From contig CAWEKT010000003.1 in assembly GCA_963809765.1 (NCBI GenBank), forward strand, positions 1,178,001-1,242,000: a stretch of 64,000 nt of DNA. The letters run 5' to 3'. Of this stretch, positions 36,397 through 44,281 are shown in pieces. How positions within the stretch are numbered: position 1 is the stretch's first letter; each line of letters opens with the position of its first letter. The notes beneath the pieces are model-generated. The model was not told where the DNA came from. It saw only the letters and a list, made by a program, of their open reading frames with translations, and searched no databases. The position numbers were made by a program, and so were the translations under genes. The DNA is from JACVRM01 sp963809765 (lineage in GTDB: Bacteria; Actinomycetota; Thermoleophilia; Gaiellales; Gaiellaceae).

Positions 36397-37022
36397 ATTC
36401 TGCGAGATCCAGCCAGAAGGCGGCCGCGCCATCCGGCCAGCACCACCCACAGGAGCAGGAGGCCTTCGGCGAGCCGGACGGTGACCGGCGAGAACGCGTC
36501 CATGAACGCCAGCACGAACGCTCCGAGCGCGCTGAGCCCGAGGATGAGTGTGGGCCGCCGGAAGCCGCGCCAGCCTTCGTCGCGGCGGAACGCCCTGGCC
36601 AGAACAAGCGGAGCCGCGAACGAGGCGGGAAAGCCGACGACGAAGCCGACTCCGTGGACGAGGCCATGGAACGTCTGGTCGGCGCCCTCGGCATCGATGT
36701 TGCCGGCGCCGAGCAGGACCCAGGCAATCGCAGCGAGGAACAACAACGCGATCCCGATTCGGCCAGACCGGGAAGGCGAGAGTGACAGCGTCATCAGCAC
36801 CGCCACTGCTGCGAAGCCGGCCGCGACCGAGAAGAACGCGAGGTTCATGAGCCAGCCGTAGTCGCCCAGTGCGTACTCGCTGAGGGCGTCGTTGTCGTTC
36901 GTCTCCGACTGCACGAAATGCAGGAGGACGACCAAGGCGAAGGCCACAAGCGGCGCAACGACGGCGAGCGTCGCCGCGCTTCGCCTCAATGCGGAAGGCG
37001 GCTCCGGTGAGTGCCTGTCCAC
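36393..37022 (-). CDS. DUF998 family membrane protein
   Basis: About 209 residues from GTG at 37022, with six hydrophobic helices. ALSEYALGDYGWLMNLAFFSVAAGF is the typical DUF998 start, followed by the GLVHGVGFVVGFPASFAAPLVLARAF core. The family is a predicted membrane sensor or enzyme of unknown function. The open frame extends upstream to 37598 but overlaps the AAA gene and has no homology. The stop overlaps that of the acetyltransferase. Confidence 0.8.
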   Translation of the reverse strand: MDRHSPEPPSALRRSAATLAVVAPLVAFALVVLLHFVQSETNDNDALSEYALGDYGWLMNLAFFSVAAGFAAVAVLMTLSLSPSRSGRIGIALLFLAAIAWVLLGAGNIDAEGADQTFHGLVHGVGFVVGFPASFAAPLVLARAFRRDEGWRGFRRPTLILGLSALGAFVLAFMDAFSPVTVRLAEGLLLLWVVLAGWRGRLLAGSRRI

Positions 37023-37134
37023 GCCGCTGCAATCTGACAGAACGTGATCTTCGGCGCGGGTTGTGTTCCGGTAGCGGGGTCGCCAGAGCTCGTCGGCCGC
37101 TTTGCCGGCGCCCCGGCGGCTACCTTCCCTCCCC

Positions 37135-38127
37135 ATGGCGCGCAATCCGCTCGACGCCGTCCGGCAGCTCGGCGACCAGCTCCGGCGCACGGCCGGTCCC
37201 GAGCTGGAGGAGCGGCTGGGCGAGTTCCTGCCACCCCGGCGGCTGCCGCCGGTTCCCCTTGCTGACCTCCAGGCCGAGCTCGACTCGCTCGTCGGGCTCG
37301 AGACGGTCAAGGAGCAGGTGCACGCGCTCGTCGCCTTCCTGCAGGTGCAGGCGCGCCGCAAGGAGCACGACCTGCCGGAGGTGGCGACCAGCCAGCACCT
37401 CGTGTTCCTGGGCAACCCCGGCACCGGCAAGACGACGGTCGCGCGCCTGCTCGCGCAGATGTACCGCTCCATGGGCCTGCTCGAGCGCGGCCACCTCGTC
37501 GAGGTCGACCGCGCCTCGCTCGTGGGCCAGTACATCGGGGCGACGGCGATCAAGACGAACCGCCAGATCCGGCGAGCCCTGGACGGCGTGCTCTTCATCG
37601 ACGAGGCCTACGCCCTCGCCCCCGAAGGCGCCGGGCGCCACGACTTCGGGCCCGAGGCGATCGAGGTCATCCTCAAGCGGATGGAGGACTACCGGCACCG
37701 CCTCGTGGTGATCGTCGCCGGCTACCCGCGGCTCATGCGCGCGTTCCTCGAGTCGAACCCCGGGTTGCGCTCGCGCTTCGCCCGCGAGATCACGTTCCCG
37801 GACTACTCGAACACCGAGCTGGTCGCCATCTCCGAGAAGATGGCCGCCGACCACCGCTACACGCTCGAGCCCCAGGCGGAACTGGCGCTCACCCGCATCT
37901 TCGAGAACGCCGAGCGGGGCGAAGGCTTCGGCAACGCGCGCTTCGCGCGCACCCTCTTCGAGCAGGCGTTGAACCGGCAGGCGCTGCGGCTCGCGCGCGA
38001 GGAGGGCCGCGACCTCAGCACGCTCGGGCCCGAGGCAGTGTCGACCCTCACCGAGGACGACATCACGAGCGCCGCCCGCTCGCTCGGGGAGGAGCCGGAG
38101 CGCCGGCGGCGGCGCTGGCTGGGCTGA
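37135..38127 (+). CDS. CbxX/CfqX-type AAA+ ATPase
   Basis: A 330-residue AAA protein. Walker A FLGNPGTGKTTVARLLAQ, the sensor and pore-like RASLVGQYIGATAIKTNRQI, Walker B VLFIDEAYALA, Arg finger region ESNPGLRSRFAREITFPDYS. The N-terminal 60 residues are helical. Relatives include Rubisco-activase CbbX, EccA of type VII secretion and SpoVK; without neighbours from those systems, the role is open. I took ATG at 37135, preceded by TACCTT 8 nt upstream; the frame opens at 37102. yceH follows within 2 nt of its stop. Confidence 0.9.
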   Translation: MARNPLDAVRQLGDQLRRTAGPELEERLGEFLPPRRLPPVPLADLQAELDSLVGLETVKEQVHALVAFLQVQARRKEHDLPEVATSQHLVFLGNPGTGKTTVARLLAQMYRSMGLLERGHLVEVDRASLVGQYIGATAIKTNRQIRRALDGVLFIDEAYALAPEGAGRHDFGPEAIEVILKRMEDYRHRLVVIVAGYPRLMRAFLESNPGLRSRFAREITFPDYSNTELVAISEKMAADHRYTLEPQAELALTRIFENAERGEGFGNARFARTLFEQALNRQALRLAREEGRDLSTLGPEAVSTLTEDDITSAARSLGEEPERRRRRWLG

Positions 38128-38129
38128 AC

Positions 38130-38816
38130 GTGGACGCCGACGCCGTCGAGCTCCGCGTGCTCGGCTCGCTGATCGAGAAGCAGCGCACGACTCCCGACGC
38201 GTACCCACTCTCGCTCAACAGCCTGCGACTGGCGTGCAACCAGGCGACCAACCGCGATCCCGTCGTCGAGTACGACGAGCCGACGATCCGGACAGCGCTC
38301 GACCGCCTCTCGCGCCGCCGCTGGGCGCGGCTCGCGAGCGGACCGGGGAGCCGGGCGGTCAAGTACCGGCACCTGCTCGACGAGGCGCTCTCGCTCTCCG
38401 ACCCCGAGCTGTCGATCCTGGCCGTGCTGATGCTGCGCGGCCCGCAGACGCCCGGCGAGCTGCGAGCCCGTACCCAGCGCCTGCACCCGTTCGACGAGCC
38501 GGAAGCACTCGAGGAGACGCTGTCGGGCCTCATCGGGCGAGAGCTGGTCCAGCGCCTCGAGCGCCGGCCGGGCCAGAAGGAGGAGCGCTACCTGCAACTG
38601 CTCGGCGGCGACGCCGGCACCGAGCCGGCGGTCACGGCACCCGGCACCGAGCCGCTCGACGCAGAGCTGCCCTCGCTGGCCGGACGGGTTTCGCGGCTGG
38701 AGGAGCGATTCGACGCGCTCGAGGGCGCGCTCGCGGACCTGGCTAGGAGTCGCCCCCGCGAGCACGGGGCGGGAGGGGATGCCGAGGGTTGGACGCCGAC
38801 GAGTGGGGCCGGGTGA
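38130..38816 (+). CDS. YceH family (DUF480) protein
   Basis: A 228-residue protein whose first 160 residues match DUF480: ELRVLGSLIEKQRTTPDAYPLSLNSLRLACNQATNRDPV and the second winged-helix-like part LAVLMLRGPQTPGELRARTQRLHPF. A C-terminal coiled-coil-like segment (VSRLEERFDALEGALADLAR) follows. It starts at GTG 2 nt after the AAA gene, so the pair is probably an operon. Function is unknown; the fold suggests tandem winged helices. The stop codon lies in the loop of a terminator hairpin. Confidence 0.9.
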   Translation: MDADAVELRVLGSLIEKQRTTPDAYPLSLNSLRLACNQATNRDPVVEYDEPTIRTALDRLSRRRWARLASGPGSRAVKYRHLLDEALSLSDPELSILAVLMLRGPQTPGELRARTQRLHPFDEPEALEETLSGLIGRELVQRLERRPGQKEERYLQLLGGDAGTEPAVTAPGTEPLDAELPSLAGRVSRLEERFDALEGALADLARSRPREHGAGGDAEGWTPTSGAG

Positions 38817-38828
38817 TCGGCCCCACTC
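38801..38828. terminator. bidirectional terminator hairpin between convergent genes
   Basis: GAGTGGGGCCG (38801-38811), loop GGTGAT, CGGCCCCACTC (38818-38828): 11-bp perfect stem. The TGA stop of the YceH gene (38814-38816) is in the loop, and the minus-strand metallopeptidase ends 15 bp beyond. Confidence 0.75.
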
Positions 38829-38842
38829 ATCGAGCGTCTCGC

Positions 38843-41800
38843 CTATGAGGTGATCAGCGTCACAGCCGCCGCGGGCGCAGACAGCGTCAACGCGCCGGTG
38901 AACTGGGCCTGGTTGATCGTGGCCGTACCGACCTTGGCATCCGTCCTCACGCGCGTGGCGACGGTCACGGAGCCGGTGGCTCCAGCGGCGACACTTCCGA
39001 GATTCCAGGTCACGGTGCGATTCACCGCGTCGTAGACACCTCCGCCGGTCGCGGCGACGAAGTCGAGCGAACGCGGAAGGGTGTCGACGATCCTCGCTCC
39101 CTGTGAGGCGGCGGGTCCGAGGTTGTTGTAGGCGAGCGTGTACGTCGCGCTCCCGCCCCGCTGGCCCAGCAGGGGGCCGGTCTTCGTGAGAGTCACGATC
39201 GGGTCGTCGGGGTTGACGACTCCCCCTGCCTCCGCGCCGAGAACCTGAAGCTCCGCGATGTGGACTTCGTTGTTGCGTGGCGCCAGGAAGCCCGGTTCCT
39301 GCCCGAGCGGGTTCTCGATCGGGAGGATCTTGGTCGGATTGCCGACGCGGCAGTCAGTCTCGTTGAGCGGATCCGCATCGCGATCGGTCGTCAGCGGGTC
39401 GCCAGGATCGTGCCATTCGGGATTGCCCGTGCACTGGTTGTTGCGGACGACGATCATCACGTGGGTCGCCGCCACCGGTGCGAAGTTGAACGTGCGGAGG
39501 TTCAGGTTCGGTGACAGCGGGCGTGCCGCGCGACCCGGGAACGCGTGGGGATCGCTGGTGAAGACGCTCGTGAAGTTCGCGTCAACGGGCAGACCCCCAA
39601 TCGGGGCGAAGCAGGCCGCCCCGTCGTCGCAAACACGGATCTCGAACTGGCGCAGTCCGGTGAAGCGCGGCTGTGTGACGATCGCGCCGGCGGCGTCGTA
39701 CTCGCCGAGAAATGCACTCACCTGCACGCGGCGGACGGTGTGCACCGTCTCGAGGAGCGGATTCCCGTCGTTCTCGGCGAGATTGACGACAACCCTCTTC
39801 CCATCGACGCCGTTCGTACCCGGAGCTGCCGGGCCGACGTAGTCCCAGTTGGTGCCCTCGGTGTCATCGATCAGGTCCTGGTGGTTGCTCCCATCGCTGG
39901 CAGCAGCCACGGCAACCGCCCCTTCCCCAGGGCCGGCGCCATCGACATCCGCCGAGGAGGCGAGGTTGCGCGAGAGGATGAGCGTCATGGTCCCGCCCGC
40001 GCCTCCGCTCGGAGCGCAGAGCGAGAAGCGCATGTGGCCGTAGCCGCGAGCGTTGACGAGCATGTCGTAGCACCCCGGCAGGAAGCGCGCCTGGTCGTCC
40101 AGGTTGTTCGTGCCGTGTCCGACTGGGAGCGTGTCGCAGTCATTGGTCTGCAGGCAGCCGGGGTAGTCCGGGTCCGCCGTATCGGCAGTGTTCGTTGCCG
40201 GGTCCGTGTCGGCAATCGGTGATACGCCTCGCTCGTAGTGGCCGACGAAGATACGGGCATTGGTGAGGGCGCCGCCCGCAGCGTTGCGAACCACGAACGT
40301 GTATGGCACTTCGCCGGTGTGGAACGCGGACTCGTAGTTCGGCACGGGGTCGTGGTCGTTGCGCTCGGACGTGGCGTTCGAGCTGCGGGCGTATTGCCCC
40401 ATCCCGCGCCGTGCGAAGACCGACCACATGATGTCGTGGTTCTCTGCGCCGAAGCGCAGGGTGTCGGCAGTCAGGAACGCCTCACGGGCGTCGAGCATGG
40501 ATCCCGCAGGAGGTATGAGCAGAAGCGCGTCGAACCCGAGCTGAATCCAGCGCCGGTTGCCCGGGCAGTGGATGACCGGCTCCTGGCCGTCCGCGCAGCG
40601 GCGCTGCAGCGCTGCATCGGAGTACGGGTAGAGGCCGTTCCAGTCGTTGACGAACGCCTCTCGCAGTGACCACATCGTCCCCGTCCAGATCTCTCCGTCT
40701 GCATGCGGGCTCGACGAGCTGCCGGTGAGGTCGTAGCCGATGTCTCCGAACTGGAGGGGGTTCTGGTTGGCCCCGTAATTGCGGATGCCGCTCTGCTTGT
40801 TGCCGGTCACATAGGCACCGACCGTGAACGGGTTCTCGTCGTCGGTCGGCACGAAGCCGTACTCGTTCAGGTACTCCATTGCGTACCAGTCGCCCCAGGA
40901 CTCGCCCATTGCCCCGGTGTGATGGCCGCTGCGCAGGTAGCCCTTGCCCGTCATCCGGCTCTCGATCGCGTGGCCGTACTCGTGGGCGATGACGGGCATG
41001 TCGTAGTCGCCGTCGGCACATGGGACGTGGATCGCGCCTCCGAGCGTCTGCCAGAGGTACATGTTCGTGATCGAGGCAGCGCCATCGGTGAGCGGCCGCA
41101 TGTTGGCGTTGTTGCGGTTCGTGATGACGCCGTTCTGCGGGATGATCATCGCCGCACCCGACTGCGAGACGCCGACGACGGGATCGTTCTCAAGCGTCGG
41201 CGTTCCGGCGGCGGGACCAGCGTTGATCGTCCCCTGGTTGCCGAAGTTGTATTCCTGGTTGTTCCAGTGCTCCTCGGTGTAGCCGAGGTGCCAGCGACCA
41301 GTCGTGCATGCGATTGTGCATCGCGAAGAGGTTGGTCGTCGCGGCGCTGATGTCGTTGCCGTTGCCGATCCCTGCATTGGAGCCGGGCACCGGGAGCTCC
41401 CCGATCGGTAGCGAGCCCACCTCGCTCGCGAGATCCGGGTTGAAGTTCGTCTGCGAGCAGCCAGTCTCGTTGGTCGTGTTGCCAGGCTGGGGCAAGCCCC
41501 CGTTGACGTGCCACGCGTTCGTCCAGGGGTAGGTGTAATTCCGGTTCAGATCGACTGGGCGGTACCCGGACGGTCCCGGCGTGAGCGTCGTCGAGAACCA
41601 CGCCTCGGCCGCGTTCGAATTGTTGCCGACCGTCTGGAACGTCGAAGCGCCCGTGCGGGCGTTCGCGTCCCAGGGCACGCGCGAGGCGGTGTTGTAGACC
41701 TCGTACTCGCAGCCGGGGACCGGGTTGCCGCTGACGACTGCGTCCCAGCACCACGTCTGGCGGCGGCTCTCGATGGTGGGGTAGACCCAGGGCTGACCGA

Positions 41801-42253
41801 AGTTGCCCGGGAAGCCAAGGACATTCGGCGGCGTGTCGAGCGCCGGCTGGGCCGGGAAGACGCGCCAGCGGGGCGGATAGGACGACCCTCCCGGCGTCGC
41901 GACGTCGTTGAAGCTGATGACGCCGAAGTAGTCGCCGGACTCCGTCACGCACGGCGGGTCGCTGACACCGCCGCCGCCGCCGAACTCATTGACGCGCAGC
42001 CAGTACGTGCCGGCAGGCACGCCCCCGGAAGGCTCGTACTTGATCGCCTCCGGGCTGCACACCGTGTCGCCCGTGGCGACGGGCGTGTCGTCCGGCGTGA
42101 GGTTGCCGTTCGCGTCGCGAATCAGCTCGAGTTCGAGGTCCAGCGTTGCCGGCACGCCGGTCGCCGACGTGGTGATCGAGGCGACACCGGCGGGCACGTT
42201 GTACGGCCCCTCGACCTCGGCCCCCCACCGCGGTAACGCACGAGGGGGGGCAT
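38843..42253 (-). CDS. M36-family (fungalysin-like) metallopeptidase, N-terminally incomplete
   Basis: About 1,130 residues after joining two frames at a one-base shift near 41297. In order: a PPC-like beta domain (YNVPAGVASITTSATG), the M36 segment NLFAMHNRMHDW...HLGYTEEHWNN, the zinc motif HEYGHAIESR near 40,975 with downstream Glu in GAMGESWGDWYAMEY, long beta-rich C-terminal modules and a final DUF11 repeat (YTLAYNNLGPAASQGARIVDTLP). No signal peptide or FTP propeptide precedes the PPC part, although both are usual. Near 42,235-42,253 homopolymers (G6, C7) blur the frame and an ATG at 42253 lies in a shared operator-like motif. It may be a truncated gene or a natural short form. Lower GC than neighbours. 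Confidence 0.85.
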
Positions 42254-42272
42254 ACACCACTAGAGGTGTCAA
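42254..42272 (-). promoter_or_regulatory. partial copy of protease-island operator
   Basis: Minus-strand TTTGACACC, then a second arm GGTGT after 6 bp. It reproduces the -35 and dyad of the two promoters at 42571-42599 and 44197-44225 but has no correctly spaced -10. It adjoins the metallopeptidase start. Confidence 0.4.
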
Positions 42273-42362
42273 ACCTACAACGACACGGGCGGGCGGCTGC
42301 CGGCCCCCTTCGCGGTGCTGCTGGGGAGTCTGTCTAGAGGACGCCCACTCCAACGAGGTCGT

Positions 42363-42396
42363 GGGAGGCCGGCGACCGCAGCCGCCGGCCTCCCCT
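42363..42396. terminator. 12-bp inverted repeat, probable terminator of a small cassette
   Basis: GGGAGGCCGGCG and its exact complement CGCCGGCCTCCC enclose 8-10 nt within 42363-42396. On the minus strand it follows the small open reading frame at 42446-42548 and separates it from the metallopeptidase. Confidence 0.6.
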
Positions 42397-42445
42397 CACT
42401 CCTCACGCGCGTAGGCGCGTGGTGGACGAGGAGCGCTTGGCGGGC

Positions 42446-42548
42446 CTACAGCCCGATGTCGTCGAACGTGCCGTGCCGGCTGGTCGCGAAGTCGGTTCGG
42501 GAATTCGATGCACTCGAGACACGGTCGATCCTCCTCGGCCAATGACAC
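42446..42548 (-). CDS. candidate 33-residue Cys-x-x-Cys small protein
   Basis: From GTG at 42548 the codons read VSLAEEDRPCLECIEFPN; removing one C of the CC pair near 42494 continues into DFATSRHGTFDDIGL and a TAG at 42446-42448. Codons in both halves are overwhelmingly G/C-ending, which argues for coding, and a single insertion is the commonest fault in this window. A perfect sigma70-type promoter lies 20-50 bp upstream and a terminator hairpin follows. An alternative start, GTG at 42522 behind GAGGAGG, opens a 39-codon basic frame to 42403 with poorer codon use. No family is recognised; a regulatory peptide or peptide-product precursor is possible. Confidence 0.45.
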
Positions 42549-42561
42549 CACGTTCCGTGGT
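42547..42561. promoter_or_regulatory. palindrome at predicted transcript start of small cassette
   Basis: ACCACG, spacer TTC, CGTGGT: perfect 6-bp arms just downstream of the -10 at 42571-42576, in operator position for a dimeric repressor. It also covers the first candidate start codon. Confidence 0.5.
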
Positions 42562-42570
42562 AACTAGATG

Positions 42571-42599
42571 ATAGTAGACACCACGACTTGGGGTGTCAA
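42571..42599 (-). promoter_or_regulatory. strong sigma70-type promoter with dyad in spacer
   Basis: On the minus strand TTGACA (complement of 42594-42599), a 17-bp spacer, TACTAT (42571-42576). The spacer carries an inverted repeat GACACC/GGTGTC with 9 bp between arms (42577-42597). It reads toward the small frame at 42548 and the metallopeptidase. Confidence 0.75.
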
Positions 42600-42622
42600 G
42601 GCTGACCAGGGCGTTTCCACAA

Positions 42623-42656
42623 AGCGACAGACCCGCCTTGCGGCGGGCCTGTCGCT
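42623..42656 (-). terminator. terminator after the S8 peptidase
   Basis: Near-perfect 15-bp stem (one mismatch) formed by AGCGACAGACCCGCC and GGCGGGCCTGTCGCT around a 4-nt loop. On the minus strand it follows the stop of the subtilase at 42690 and is trailed by CTTTGTGG. Confidence 0.75.
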
Positions 42657-42689
42657 GGACGAGGAAGGTGTCCGGGAGAAGCGGGGGGC

Positions 42690-44144
42690 TCAGCCGCCGA
42701 CTGCGCGGAGCGCGTCGACGCGGCCGTAGCCGAAGAGGGCGTCGTAGCCCGAGAGGCCGATGTCGACGGCGGTGCCCTGGAGCTTCGCCTGCACCTGGTC
42801 GGGCTTCATCTCGACGTCGCCGTCGGCGCCGAGCTTGCCGTAGCGGCTGACGATGAGCGCCGCCACGCCGGCGGCGTGCGGGGAGGCCATCGACGTGCCG
42901 TTGGCCCCCAGGTACTGCTGCCCCGGGAACGTCGAGTACACAGCGGCCACGCCGTCACTCGCATCCGAGTCTCCGCCCGTCGAGCCGTTGCCGCCGGGAG
43001 CGGCGACGTCCGCCGAGCCGAGGCCGTAGTTGGAGTAGCTCGCCTTCTGGCCGTTGGCACCGAGGGAGGTGACGCCGATGACGCCGGGCGACTCGGACGG
43101 GACGATGCGGCAGTTCGCGTAGGCGCCGCTCGCGAGGTCGAGGTTGGAGTTACCGAGAGCGGCGACCGGGGTGACGCCGCGGCTGCGGGCGTAGGCGATC
43201 GCGCGGTCGATGGCAGCAACGGTGGCGCTGTCCTCCGGGTTGCACTCGACGAGCTGCTCGTCGTCGGCGTAGAAGCTCATGTTGATCACGTCGAGCTTGA
43301 TGTCGCCGGCGTAGGTGATGCCGTCCACGACCGCGCTCCACCAGCAGGCGTACACCTGGCAGACCGTGATCGGCACGAGCGTGACGTCGGGTGCCACGCC
43401 GACGATGCCAACGCCGTTCGACTGCGCGGCGATGGAGCCGGACACGTGCGTGCCGTGGAAGCTCGTGTCGACGCACGGCTGCGCGACGCCGAGGCTCGGC
43501 GAGAGCGAGACGCGTCCGCGGGCGCAGTCGACGTTCGACGTGCCGGCCAGAACGCCGAGATCGGTGAAGTCCACGTGATTAGCGTCAATGCCGCTGTCGA
43601 GGACGCCGACGTCGACCGAGCGCGAGCCCGCCGTCTTGTTGTGCGCCTGGTCAGTGCGCATCATCTGCATGTCCCACTGGATGCCCTCGTCGGGGTCGTC
43701 CTGCAGGTCGGGGTTCGTCCGCTTGCCGCTGCCCTTGCTCGGCGCCGAGTCGGGCTTCTTGCCCTCGGCGGCCTTGTCCTTGCTGACGGTCAGCGAGACG
43801 CCGTTCAGGACGGCGTACTGCTGCACCAGGGTCGCGAACTCGGCGTTGGCCGACTCGACGATCAGGACGCCGATCTGCGTGCTGAGGTCGCTGACGACCT
43901 GGCCGCCAGCGGCCTGCACCGCGTAGACGGCGTACTGGTTGGTAACTGCGTAGACCGCGTAACTCGAACCGACGGCGTACCCCTCGCTGACGGCGTAGTC
44001 GCCATCGAGGGTGACGATGTAGCGCTGTGTGTCGACGGCGTACGTCTCGCCGACTGCGTAGCCGCTCGCGCTCGATGCGCCGAGCGTGCACAGCGCCGCC
44101 GCGGCCAGCACGAGCGCTAGCGATAGGCGATGTGCGCGAAACAT
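42690..44144 (-). CDS. secreted S8 (subtilisin-like) peptidase with YAV-repeat N-terminus
   Basis: A 484-residue subtilase. Signal peptide at residues 1-27 (LALVLAAAALCTLGASSASG). Then eight Tyr-Ala-Val triplets within residues 29-76, interleaved with an inhibitor-I9-like strand RYIVTLDG; a ninth is at 110-112. Catalytic triad D183 (GVLDSGID), H230 (SFHGTHVSG) and S418 (GTSMASPHAAG), with Asn of the oxyanion hole in AALGNSN. Two extra Cys pairs may form disulfides. It starts after a good ribosome-binding site GAGGAGG. The promoter upstream shares a dyad with the neighbouring cassette. The frame is clean. It should be exported and act on extracellular protein. Confidence 0.93.
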   Translation of the reverse strand: MFRAHRLSLALVLAAAALCTLGASSASGYAVGETYAVDTQRYIVTLDGDYAVSEGYAVGSSYAVYAVTNQYAVYAVQAAGGQVVSDLSTQIGVLIVESANAEFATLVQQYAVLNGVSLTVSKDKAAEGKKPDSAPSKGSGKRTNPDLQDDPDEGIQWDMQMMRTDQAHNKTAGSRSVDVGVLDSGIDANHVDFTDLGVLAGTSNVDCARGRVSLSPSLGVAQPCVDTSFHGTHVSGSIAAQSNGVGIVGVAPDVTLVPITVCQVYACWWSAVVDGITYAGDIKLDVINMSFYADDEQLVECNPEDSATVAAIDRAIAYARSRGVTPVAALGNSNLDLASGAYANCRIVPSESPGVIGVTSLGANGQKASYSNYGLGSADVAAPGGNGSTGGDSDASDGVAAVYSTFPGQQYLGANGTSMASPHAAGVAALIVSRYGKLGADGDVEMKPDQVQAKLQGTAVDIGLSGYDALFGYGRVDALRAVGG

Positions 44145-44196
44145 TTGTGTCCTCCTCGTCCGTGGTGCTTGAAGCCTTATTGCCCAACTGGGCGGG

Positions 44197-44225
44197 ATTT
44201 AACACACCACTACAAAGGGTGGCAA
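44197..44225 (-). promoter_or_regulatory. promoter of the YAV subtilase with shared dyad
   Basis: Minus-strand TTGCCA (44220-44225), 17-bp spacer, TTAAAT (44197-44202). CACC and GGTG arms 9 bp apart sit in the spacer at the same position as in the 42571-42599 promoter. Confidence 0.65.
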
Positions 44226-44281
44226 GGGGAGATTTAGATGCGTGTCGAGCAGGTTTCGGCGGAAAAGCCGCCGAACTCTCT

